From: Caecitellus pseudoparvulus
Lineage: Eukaryota; Bigyra: Bicosoecida
Direction: 5' to 3'
DNA length: 64,000 bases
Assembly (NCBI GenBank): GCA_965644315.1
Contig: CBFFRQ010000031.1
Coordinates: forward strand, 248,001-312,000
Shown here: positions 31,674 through 41,900 of the stretch, piece after piece
Layout: each line of letters opens with the position of its first letter
Position numbering within the stretch: position 1 is the stretch's first letter
Notes under the pieces: generated by a model
What the model was told of the DNA's origin: nothing
The model's database searches: none
Seen by the model: only the letters and a program-made list of their open reading frames with translations
Position numbers and translations under genes: made by a program

Positions 31674-32575
31674 ATGGGCATGTACATCTCCAAGTTGCTG
31701 GACGGCGTCCTGAACGGCTTCAAGAAGGAGTCCCGCATCCTTATGGTGAGTCCAATGGCAGTACCTCCCCATGCATGCCAGCGCCTGCGGCTGAGCAGCG
31801 CACTGCCACCACGCGTGGGCGGAAGTGTTGCATTGCCACGCCAAGTCCCACCCGCTTCCACGTGTCCGCACTGCGCCCACTTTCTGCGCAGCTGGGTCTG
31901 GATGCTGCCGGCAAGACCACCATCCTGTACCGCCTCAAGCTGGGTGACAAGGTGTACGTTCCGAGCGCCTTCCGGCGGCAGCGCTGGTGTGCCAGTTGGG
32001 TGGCTTGTTGGCACTCTCTCCTCTACCCTCACCTGCGCACAGGGAGAGCATCCCCACCATCGGCTTCAACGTTGAGCATGTGGAGTACAAGAACATCGAC
32101 ATGACCATGTGGGATGTCGGTGGGCAGACCAAGCTGCGCCACCTGTGGTGAGTTTGCGGGCGTTGCGCGGAAACGGAAGGAGTCTGGACAGCTTCCTTCC
32201 CTCTGCACCCGCCGCCTTCTCTCCGCCTCTCACGCGTTTCCACCCCCCCCCCACAGGCACCACTACTATGAGGGCAGCAACGCCCTCATCTACGTCGTGG
32301 ACTCTGCCGACGTGGACCGTATTGACGAGGCCCGTGAGGAGCTGACCGGTGTCCTGGACTCCGAGTCCTTCCCCAAGGATGCCGCCCTGGTCGTCTTCGC
32401 CAACAAGCAGGACCTGCCCGGTGCCCTGGCCCCCTCTGACATTGCCGAGCGCATGGGCCTGCCCGAGATGCGCGACCGCAAGTGGTACGTGCAGGGGTCC
32501 TGCGCTGCCAACGGTGACGGCCTGTTCGAGGGCCTGGACTGGCTCGCCACCACCGTCAACGAGGCCCAGGCTTAA
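31674..32575 (+). CDS. ARF1: ADP-ribosylation factor 1 (ARF1) GTPase
   Basis: Exons 31674-31745, 31892-31953, 32043-32147, 32257-32575; 185 residues. Gly2 for N-myristoylation ([11 protein letters not shown]) and the amphipathic N-terminal helix are present. GTPase motifs: P-loop GLDAAGKTT, switch 1 [15 protein letters not shown], switch 2 [17 protein letters not shown] ([11 protein letters not shown]) and the [16 protein letters not shown] end. Switch 2 normally reads KIRPLWRHY; here LRHLWHHYYEG. ARF1 recruits COPI, clathrin adaptors and lipid enzymes to the Golgi. Donors are GTGAGT, GTACGT, GTGAGT. Third codon positions are strongly C/G biased, as expected for high expression. No 3' motif lies near the stop; the next copy is 446 bases downstream. 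Confidence 0.97.
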
Positions 32576-33407
32576 GTTTGCAGCGCGTGGCAGCGCCACT
32601 CCCACAAGTCCATTGTTGGACTTCCCCAAGCCGCTGGTGTGGATGCGGTGACGGGCAGGGGCGGTAGGTGTGCGGCAGGCTTAGCCACCACACACCTGTT
32701 GCCTCTCGCCCGAGGTCGCCCGCCGTACTCCGGCTTGGGAGCGGGAGTTGACGTGCTGGCCAGGCCTTGCATGCCAAGCCTTCTTGTGTCTATGTCGGTG
32801 CACTCTCCCGCCTCTGACCGGGGTGAACGTTGCGGCCAGTGTGTGTGCTTCTCTCTCTTGTCGGCCTCCCCCAAAACAAAAGTTGCGATTCGCCAACTTG
32901 CCACGGAATGGGGCGGCCGCGTGGAGGGGTGCGTGTGGGACTATCGGCGATCAGGGCTAGCTCTTCTGGCTACTTCTGACGCCGCTGCTCGTGCGGGCCC
33001 TTTGTGAAGCAACAGCCTCTTGCAATGCATCGTCCAAGGGAGCTGACCCCCTTCAACCCCAATCGCTGCACCCCCCCCCGCCACGTCACCCCAGGCTGGC
33101 ACGGGCTTGGGGCCAGGGGGAGGATCAAAAATGACTCCCCTGACCCACGGAGCCGCTACCTGTCCAAATCCAGGGCAGGGCAACCCCGTGGCGTGGCAGT
33201 TGTGTTGGTGGCACCTCTCGTCGCTGCGCGACACTCCGCCACTTGCCCCGCTTCGCAAGCTAGGAGGTGCAGGCGCAGCTTGCCCGGATAGCTCTGCAAG
33301 GAGGGTGGAGGCAGTGCACAAAGCACGTCATTTGCCGCTCCTGACCGCTCCAAGGCGCCGACCGCAGTGTAGTTGACATAGGGAAGCGTTCAACGAAACG
33401 TGCTGCC
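32576..33407. other. Intergenic region downstream of ARF1
   Basis: 832 bases between tandem genes. It holds one TGCAATGCAT at 33021-33030, which may mark the ARF1 transcript end and so imply a ~450-nt 3' UTR. A C-tract lies at 33071-33079. ORFs on both strands (for example 32941-33321 minus) have no recognisable content. It also contains the cyclase promoter. Confidence 0.5.
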
Positions 33408-36400
33408 ATGCCAACGCACTCAAGTTCAGCAGTCGGCGAAGCGGGCGAGGATGACGGCGGTCTGCGGCGTAAAGGCCCACCAGGCCCACCGCCCCGACGG
33501 GGACCGTCCTCGAGGCCCCACGGGGAGGACGCCGCAGATGCCCCGGCCAGCTCCGGAGCACCTGCAGCCTCAACCTCCGACGAGCCCTCCCAAGCCGAGG
33601 ATTCCAGCGCACTCTCCTCAGCCCCACGGGGAGAGCCGCAAGACAAGCAGCAAGGGAAAGGCATGAAGACGGTGAAGAGTTTCATGCTGCGCAAAGGAAA
33701 GGGCTCGCATGAGTCGGACGAGGGCGACGGCGAGGGTGAACATGCGGGCGCTGACAAAGATGAGAAAGACACGCGGCATCCGGCCATTGCCTGCCTCGTG
33801 GCGCTGGTGGAGAACAAGTACTTCGGAGGCATCATGACCATCATGACGATCTACGCCCTCTTTGGAGATGGTGAGTAGCTCCTGTTCTCTGGCAGTGGGG
33901 CCGCGGAAGGAGCGCTGGCTTGTGCTCTGAGGGTTGCGCTCACTCTCACTTGCTTGCCACCGTACCGAGCCCCAGCGGGCGCGCATTCAAGTGTGGTCTG
34001 CCGGCCTGCGTGTGTGCTGCCATGTTTCAGCTTGTACCACCCGCCCCTTGCTCGCATGGGGAGTGTGTGACCCGTCTGAGGCTGCCTCCGTTGCCGGTTC
34101 ACCCTGTGCCGCAGCGACACACGATCCCGCCTGCCGTTGCCTGCCCGCAGATGTGCGTTTGGCGGCCTTCAGCGTGGATGCAGATGTCGTGTTCTGGTCC
34201 ATCAGCACAGTGGCTTTGGCGCTGTTCGTGACCGAGTTCACCGTCTTCAGCATCGGCAAGCCGGGGTACCTCTTCTCCTTCTACTTCTGGCTGGACCTCG
34301 TGGCCACGCTGTCCCTCATCCCGGACATCGGCTGGATCTGGAACCCCCTCACGAACAGTGATGATAGCAGCGATGTGGGGTCGGCGGATGAAGTCCGGGC
34401 CGGGCGCGCGGCCCGGGCTGGCACCCGCGCCGGCCGCGTCGTGCGCATCGTGCGCCTCATCCGCCTCGTGCGAATCGTGAAGCTGTACAAGCAGTTCGTC
34501 GCCAGCCTGAAGAGTGACGAGGGCACTGGGTCGGCTCAGGTGGTGCCCATGGGCAGCGAGAATGGCCGCTTTGTGCTGGGCGGGGGTGACTCTGCCGTGC
34601 GCGGTGCAGCCGCGGGCTCAGCTGTCGCCAGCAGTGCTGTGGGAAGTCAGGAGCCCCCGCCTGCTGGGGGCAGCAGCTCCTCTTCCTCTTCAGGCCCTGC
34701 CCCTGTGTCCAAGGTCGGCACAGCTCTGTCAGACATGACGACACGGCAGGTCATCCTGCTCATCCTGCTCATGCTGTTCGTGGTGCCGTTCCTGGACTCA
34801 GCGGACATCAGCATCGAAAGCACCGTGCAGGGGGAGAACTTGGTGGCCCTGCACCTCATGCCCCAGACTGACGCCGCCAACGTCTCTGCCAGCGCCTTCC
34901 GCGCGTCCGTGGAGACGTACGCACGGTACACAGGGCGCGTTGCCTTCATGTCAGTGTGCGACGTGGACACGGAGTGCCGGTACACGTGGGCAGATGAGAC
35001 GCTGCACGGGTGGTTGCGGCAGCTGCGATTTGCCGAGGGCGGCTCGGGGGAGCCCCCTGCAGAGGGCGAGCCGGGCGTGGACACCATCTCCGTGAACAAC
35101 TGGAGTGCAGACCTGCTGCACGACAGCCTGGCGGACGCACGCAGCAAGCTCCGCACGTCGGAGCGGTCAGAGTATTCCTACACGGACTGCTTCGAGCCGG
35201 ACGGCACCCGCAGTGAGAACCGCACTGGCTGCGTGACGACTGTCGTGTTTGACAACCGTCACATCACTGTCACGGAAGCCCTCCTGAGCATTGGCAAGAC
35301 TTTCTTCGTCATTCTCGTCATTGGCGCTGGCAGCATGATGTTCACGCAGAATGCGGAGCGGCTGGTGATCCGCCCCATCGAGCGCATGTCCCGCCTCATG
35401 CAGGCCCTGGCCAAGGACCCCCTGCGCAGCATCGACGCCATCCGGGAGGAGGTGCGCCTGGCGGAGCTTGAGGAGGACGAGCGCGCGGAGCTGGAGGAGG
35501 AGGAGCACCGGCAGCACCTGTCCGAGCTTCGCCGCCGCGCGTCCACGTCGTCCCTGTCCAAGTCGGGCTTCAAGTCCATGAAGGCTGTGGACTGGTCCTC
35601 CTCCAAGGGCTCTGGCAAGCTGGGCGTGCCGGGCAAGGAGGAGGCGCCCCCCAAGCCCATGAAGGGCATCGCAGAGGCCAGCCCAGAGGCAGGCACGGGC
35701 GAGGGGGAGGGCTGCCTGGCCATCGTGCAGCACAAGGGGTCCCAGGCGGCCTCTTCCCTGGCCTCCTGCATCTCAGGCGGCAAGAAGAACGCTGCAGACT
35801 CGTACGAGACAGCTCTCCTGGAGAACACCATGCTGAAGATTGGTGGCTTGCTGCAGGTGGGCTTCGGGCAGGCAGGCGGTGAGATCATCCGCAAGAACAT
35901 GCACGGCGCCAAGGACGGCAAGTTGAACCCGTTGGTGAAAGGGTCCAAGATCGACGCCGTGTACGGCTTCTGCGACATCCGGCAGTTCACAGACACGACG
36001 GAGTGCTTGCAGGAGGACGTGATGGTGTTCGTGAACCAGATCGGGCAGATCGTGCACTCGTCCACGCACCGCTTGGAAGGCGCCGCGAACAAGAACATTG
36101 GCGACGCTTTCCTGCTCACGTGGAAGCTGCCCCGGGTCTCCAGCCGCAAGCACAAGGTGGCGGACCCCACCGCCACCAACCGCCGGGGGGCTCGCGCGGG
36201 GGACGCCAAGGCCGCCTCCCCACGCGTCGTGCCACACCCAGGCACGTCCCTGGACTCGCCAGCCCTGGATTCGTCTCCGGCCCTGGGCACGCCGAAGCTG
36301 CTGCCGCCCATTAGTGGTGGGGAGGAAGGCTCCACGACAGTGCCCCCTCCGCTGCGGGTGCCCACCCCCAGCGACGAGGAGGAGGCGGAGGAAGGCGGGT

Positions 36401-37989
36401 GGATGCCTGAGGCGTCCAGCATGGTGGAGGTGCTGGGTGAATTTGTCCCGGGCTTCAGGTCAGCGGAGGTGCCGGAGCACCCTGGCAAGCAGCTCACAAT
36501 CGTCGTGGCAGTGGTGGAGCCCCAGGACGTGCCCGACCTGGACACCATCACCACGTCCCCCGCATCCCGGGCGGGCGCTGAGAGCACCGCCCTAGCAGCA
36601 GAAGCGGGGGATGCCAAGGACTCCTCTGTGGCTGGCCGGGAGACGTGGGCGTCGTCCCCGCCCCGGCATCCGCGTGGCCGCGGCACGCCACTGGGCAGCC
36701 GCATGAACGTGTCCGTGCGGCGAGGCAGTGCCGTCATTCTGACCCCTATGTCCGCCTCAGAGATGGGGGTGGATGTGGCCAGCGTCAGCAGCAAGAGCAG
36801 CGCGCCAGGCACTGGGGAGGGTGAGGAGGCGGGTGAGGACAGCTCCAGTGCCGCTGTGAGTGGGCGAGATGCGAGTCCGTCCCCCGCTGAGCCCCCCTTT
36901 GGCGGCGCGTCACCCCCCCCGAAGGGCCAGAGGGCAGGCAGCCTGGACACGTCTGCCGCGGCGGGCATTGCCGCCAGCAGCGCAGCTGGTGCGCCACCGG
37001 GGGGTGAGGGCGCGCCACCACCGGCTGCCACTCCTGGCAAGGGACACCGGGCCAGCATGCCAGCGCTGTCCGCTGGCCGCCAGCGCCTGCTGCCGGCGTC
37101 ACCGTCAGCCAGCGTGGGGGGCATGTCGCCTGTTCGGCGGGGCAGCAGCATGGGGCGCCGCCCCAGCAGCATCCGGCGCACCACCACCAGCATGTCCCAC
37201 GGGCACAACCCACACGTGCTGAGCCGCCTGGCGGACAATGCGCTGGCGGCGTTTTTGAAGATGATGGTGGACATCCACAACTCGAATGAGCGGGGGCCCC
37301 TGAACAAGTACCGGCACGACCCCCGCATCATCGCCCGTATGGGGGAGGGGTACGGTGTGCGCATGGGGTATGGGCTGCACATTGGCTGGGCCATCGAGGG
37401 CGCCATCGGCTCCGCCTACAAGGTGGACGCGTCGTACTTGAGCCCCAACGTGAACCTGGCCTCGCGCCTGGAGGCGGCCACCAAGCAGTACGGCGTGCCG
37501 CTGCTCATCTCCCGGGAGTTCGCGCAGGAGCTGTCTCCCGCGGCGCAGAAGTACCTGCGCCTGCTGGACCGCGTGACAGTGAAGGGCAGCAAGCACCCCA
37601 TGGAGCTGTACACCTTCGACGTCTCCTTCATCCCCGAGCAGTTCGGCGACGCCCAGCACAACATCGAGCCCCGCACAGCCAAGGAGCGCAAGGCGCTGAA
37701 GACCGCCCCCGAGCCGCCCATCCATGTGGACTTCGCCAGTGACCCTGCTGTCCTGGCGCTGCAGGCGGGCTTGCCCGACGACTTCTTCGAGTGCTTCGAG
37801 GCAGGCGTGCAGGCGTACCTGGAGGGGGACTGGCCCACCTCCCGGCGCCACCTGCAGGAGGTGCTGGACCACTGGAAGCCGGAGGATGGCCCCAGCAAGA
37901 CGCTGCTGCGGGTGATGGAGCGCATGGGGCAGCCCAATGGCGCCGCGCCCGCTGACTGGCAGGGCTTCCGCGCGCTCACTGAGAAGTAG
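33408..37989 (+). CDS. Voltage-sensor-like/sensor/adenylyl-cyclase fusion protein
   Basis: Exons 33408-33870 and 34151-37989; 1433 residues. After an acidic disordered N terminus come four helices like a channel voltage sensor: S1 near 140-160, S2 (FWSISTVALALFVTEF) 166-188, S3 (FYFWLDLVATLSLIPDIG) 193-216, and S4 near 249-268 with Arg every third residue (RVVRIVRLIRLVRIVK). No pore loop is seen. A fifth helix (about 352-372), a ~160-residue ecto-domain and a sixth helix (533-553) resemble a sensor module, followed by a HAMP-like RPIERMSRLMQAL. The class III cyclase domain has FCDIRQFT and NKNIGDAFLLTWK (two metal Asp; Lys at the base-recognition site), then NVNLASRLEAATKQYG, implying ATP specificity. 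A ~350-residue low-complexity insert splits it. The C terminus resembles a TPR-like tail seen in protist cyclases. It probably makes cAMP in response to membrane potential. Confidence 0.88.
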
Positions 37990-38094
37990 AGCGCCGGCGG
38001 GAGCGGGGGGTGCACGCGGCGTGCGCCTGCTGCCCCTCCGCACCGCCTCTCGTCCATCGCTGTCTCTCTCTTTGGCTGCGCCAGGCACGAGCGT

Positions 38095-38103
38095 TGCAAT
38101 GCA
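38095..38103. terminator. Shared 3'-end motif TGCAATGCA
   Basis: Between convergent stops 37989 and 38119: 105 bases after the cyclase stop and 15 bases past the ALG13 stop. Confidence 0.45.
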
Positions 38104-38118
38104 GGTGCGCCAGGCCCG

Positions 38119-38795
38119 TCATTCGTGCTGTAGGAGGGCCAACCGTCTGCCTCCCAGCACCTTGTTCACCTCATCCACGGCAGCACGCGGGTTCACCGGT
38201 GGCAGGGGCGTGCAGGGGAGCCCGTCCAGGCCCCCTGCAGCCTCCAGCGTCGCGAGGAGGGTGTCCGGGGTCGCCATGGCAGCATGCCCACCTGCTTGCA
38301 TGGCCTCTGCAAGTTCGTCTTGGTGGTTGTCCATGAGGCCTTCGTTCACCACCACCACGAGCTTCTTCTTGGCACGCAAGCTTTCAAAGATGGACCCGGC
38401 GCCTGCGGAAAATGAGGTCGCCTCGTGCATCATCCCGCAAGCTGCACAGGCCTGCGTCCGCGAGGCACCGCACCTGCGTGGCTGATGACCATGTCTGCCG
38501 ACTCCAAGTAATTGGCGATGGAGGGGCGCAATCGAAACGTCTCGAATTCAATGCCTCCCAGAGTGTACGTGCCTTCCCCTTCGCTGGACAGGACACAGCC
38601 CGGCGGCGTCGCGCCCTTGCCCAGCTGGCAGGTGATGCCCGTCACGCCATACGACTCCCGCAGCAGGCGCAGCATGGCATCACTGTGCAGTGCGGTGACC
38701 AGGGCATCGAACTTCGTCGTGCCCACCGTCACAAACACGGTTGTACCAGCACTAGGTGCGTTGGCATTGTCCACAGTGGGTGGAGCAGCCGCCAT
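38119..38795 (-). CDS. ALG13: ALG13, catalytic subunit of UDP-GlcNAc transferase
   Basis: Exons 38795-38474 and 38402-38119; 201 residues, the short form found in yeast. The core reads TVFVTVGTTKFDALV at the N terminus, FETFRLRPSIANYLESADMV and SHAGAGSIFESL across the splice junction, then KKLVVVVNEGLMDNHQDELA. These match the GT28 C-terminal half-domain (SHAGxGSxxE and NxxLxxNHQxELA), in which UDP-GlcNAc is bound. With membrane-bound Alg14 it adds the second GlcNAc to dolichol-PP-GlcNAc at the cytosolic ER face. The donor is GTGCGG and the intron 71 nt. It diverges from the giant SZT2-like gene with only ~180 bases between starts. Confidence 0.94.
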
Positions 38796-38977
38796 GGCAG
38801 TGCAAATCGAAAACGTAGATAAACTGTTGAGTGCACCTCCCTATCAGTGCTCGTGACGGGGCCGACGCGGTGCGGAGGGCGAGCATTTTGCCCAGCGAAT
38901 CCAGTTGAGTGTGGAGGCCATCTCGGCGGTTGGCCCCGGCAGCAGCGGCCAGGGCAGACCAGGCGAGGCACAGCAGC

Positions 38978-41900
38978 ATGCAAGATGAAGCGGCGACGCC
39001 ACGGTCACTGTTGACGGTAGCCATAGATGCGTCGGTTTCGGCGTTCACTCCGTACGCCGAGGAAGGTGGAGGGAAGGCGCAGCTGCCCATTCGCCTGGCG
39101 GTGCAGGCCGCCTCCAAGGTCTTGCTTGCGGCTGCAGATGAAGCGGCATGGAAAGTGCAGTGTATCGCTGGAATGGGTGGCACTCACTTCTGCATGCAGC
39201 GCCTGTTGGGGCCTGTGGACCTGAATCCAGACACAGTGCGGCCAGTGTTGGCGAGGGTGAGTCCAATTTCCGCACAGAGCTCCCCGCCTCCTCCTGCCCA
39301 CAGCACGCCCTGGCCTTGCACAGCTTGCTGGCGGGCTGCGGGACCTCGAGAGGCGAGAGTCAAGGCACCTGTCCAGCCGAGTGGGCCGGTCCACTTCGCC
39401 CTCCGCAGCCGCGAAGCAGAGCCGGCACAACTCAGGCTCCCCGCTCATGGACATGGTGTCGCTGGTGACGGGCACTGGGCTCACCGACGACCCCAGCACA
39501 GCCCAAGCACGGCACACCATCGTGGTGCTGACAGACGGCACCAACGGTGTGGCATGGTGGCAGGGCCGCATCAACGCGGCGGCTCTCAGCGCCCTCGGCG
39601 TCGCGACGCCCAACCCGGATGCTCGCACACGCATGGGGCACGATGTCCTGAGCTCTCTGCAAGCGGCTGCCGTGACGGTGAACGTCGTCATCTGCCACCC
39701 CCTCCTGCCCTCCCTGGGGCGCGTGTCCACCACCCTCGCCACACCTGCGCTGTCTGCATGGCCGCTGGGCTACCACGTCGACACCACCGGCCTGCACATG
39801 CTGTCCCACGCATCTGGGGGCCGCTGCAGCGTGGCGCGGGACGTCATCTCCGCATCAGGGCCCCACCTGCGCCAGTGGCTGGTGCCAGGCGCCGCCAGTG
39901 CCGCCGTGCTGCCCCAAATGGCGCTCAGCGTGGCCAGCTCCAGCGACACCACGTGCACTGCAGTGTACCTGCACGCCCACACCCTGCACTGCCGCCCCCT
40001 GCAGCTGCTGGCGCTGCGCCTGCGCAAGGGCTTCCAACTCATTGCCTTCACTGATGCAGCGGCGGCGGAGTGGCGAGCGCGGCTGCAGGCACTGCCCCAG
40101 TCCTCGCGCCACCCACAAGTGCTGCCTCGAGTGGCGTGGCATGCCGCGCTGCACTCCTGCCACCAGCTGGCTGAAGCAGAGGGCGGGCACCGCCCGGCCT
40201 TCCCAGGCCTGACGTTTGCCCTGCCGTGGACGCAGCACTTGTGGTTGGCCTGCCTTGTGCTCATCCCCGAGGGGCGAGGTGGGCTGGCCGACACCCACGC
40301 CTGCCGGGTGCTGTGGTTTGTCGTGGGACCGGTGGGTTGGGCACATGCCCTGGCGTCGCACTTCACGCTGCATGGGGGGCGGCAGGGAGAGGGCAGTGCG
40401 CCCTCCTCCTCCCCTCGCGCATCCCCCGCCCCCTCCCCAGCCACCCCGCCTGCCGGCTCCGCTGTGCCCTCCCACCCCCTCACCCGGCAATGGCGCAGCG
40501 CGGAGGAGGCACACCAGACACGGCGCCGAGCCCTGCAGGCACGCTTCTCCAAGGCCGTGCAGAGCACCGCCGCGCCGGAGGGCAGCATCGCAGACCTGGA
40601 GCTGCGTGCGCTGTACGACTTTGCCCGCAGCTCCCACACGGTGGACCGCATGGCCGTGGCGCTGGCGGCGGCACACGCGGCAGGCGAGGGGACAGCACCA
40701 CAGCCGCCAGCGCAGGGCGTGGCCCTGGCCAAGGAGCCCCCCCACGCCACACACGTGACTGTCGCCAGTGCCGTGGCGTGCATGGGCGGCGACGACATTC
40801 GCTCCTTCGCCACGCTGCTGCAGCAGGACGTGTGCTTGGCGCCACCGCCTCCGCCCGCCGCCCACTGCCTCGGCAAGCACGTGCCTTGCCTGGACCTGGC
40901 CCACTGGCGGCATGCACTGCGGGAGCTGGGCTGGCACCCCCTGCCTGGCACGCAGCAGGCCGAGGGGGATGCAGCAGCCTGCCGCCTGCCCAACCGCGTG
41001 GCAGCGTTCACGGCCGGCGTGGTCGCCCGGCTGCCAGAGGCAGGGGTGGGGGAGGTCCTGCACGGCGTCAGCGTCGCAACGGTGTGGCACGTGACCAGCC
41101 ACCTCCTGCGCTTGCACATCATGGTGCACCTGCTGCCCACCTCCATGGCCACGGCCCTCTGCACGTTCGCGCTGGGGGCGCGGGTGGCGGCCGCCCTCGC
41201 CTCGAACATGGCGCCCTGCCTGGCCGTGCCACCACGTGGGGACGCCCCACCCTTCACCCCGCGGGCCCTGCCGGACAGCGTGGCGGCCCTCGTGCCTCTC
41301 TCCGTGCAGGCCGCGACGCTGAAAGCGGAGGGCGTGGAGGCAGGCTCTAGCCTGCACCTGCTGCACCGAGGCCTGGCGCCTGACCTCTCCCTGCTGTCCA
41401 AGCACAATGCCTGGCTGCGCAGCTGGCGGGTGACGCTGCCGACACTGCCGGCAGCACAGGGCCTGGTCAGTGCCTGGGCACGCGCCTTGCACGCACAGCA
41501 GCCCCAGCTCCTGCCGGTGTCCCAGGCGCCAGCGACAGACGGTGGGGGCATGGTGGCGGCGGGCTTCGCCTTGCCACTCGCCACGGCTCGGGGGGTGGAG
41601 GTGTTTGCACTCGTGTGGATCCAGGCGCGCAGTCGCAGTCCTGGCGCCTCAGCTTCCCTCTCCCTCTTCCTCTCGGCAACTGAGGAGCCCCTCGTGCCTG
41701 GGCTGCTGGGGGACGGCACGCCCCAGGAGCCGCTGCCCTCCCGAGCTGCCTTCCAGTGCATGGCGCAGACGCTCTTCCACTGGGGTCTGCTGCGGTGCAG
41801 AGCATCCGTGCAGGGCCAGTGGATGGCGGCAGCTGCCGCGGCCTGCCACACCCCCCTCACAGCCATGCCCTCTTGCTCCCTGCTGGACAACGGGCAAGCG

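Noticed and set aside
40226-41350. 374-codon ORF inside the SZT2-like gene
   Set aside because: Gly/Arg/Pro-rich shadow of a high-GC gene with no domain.
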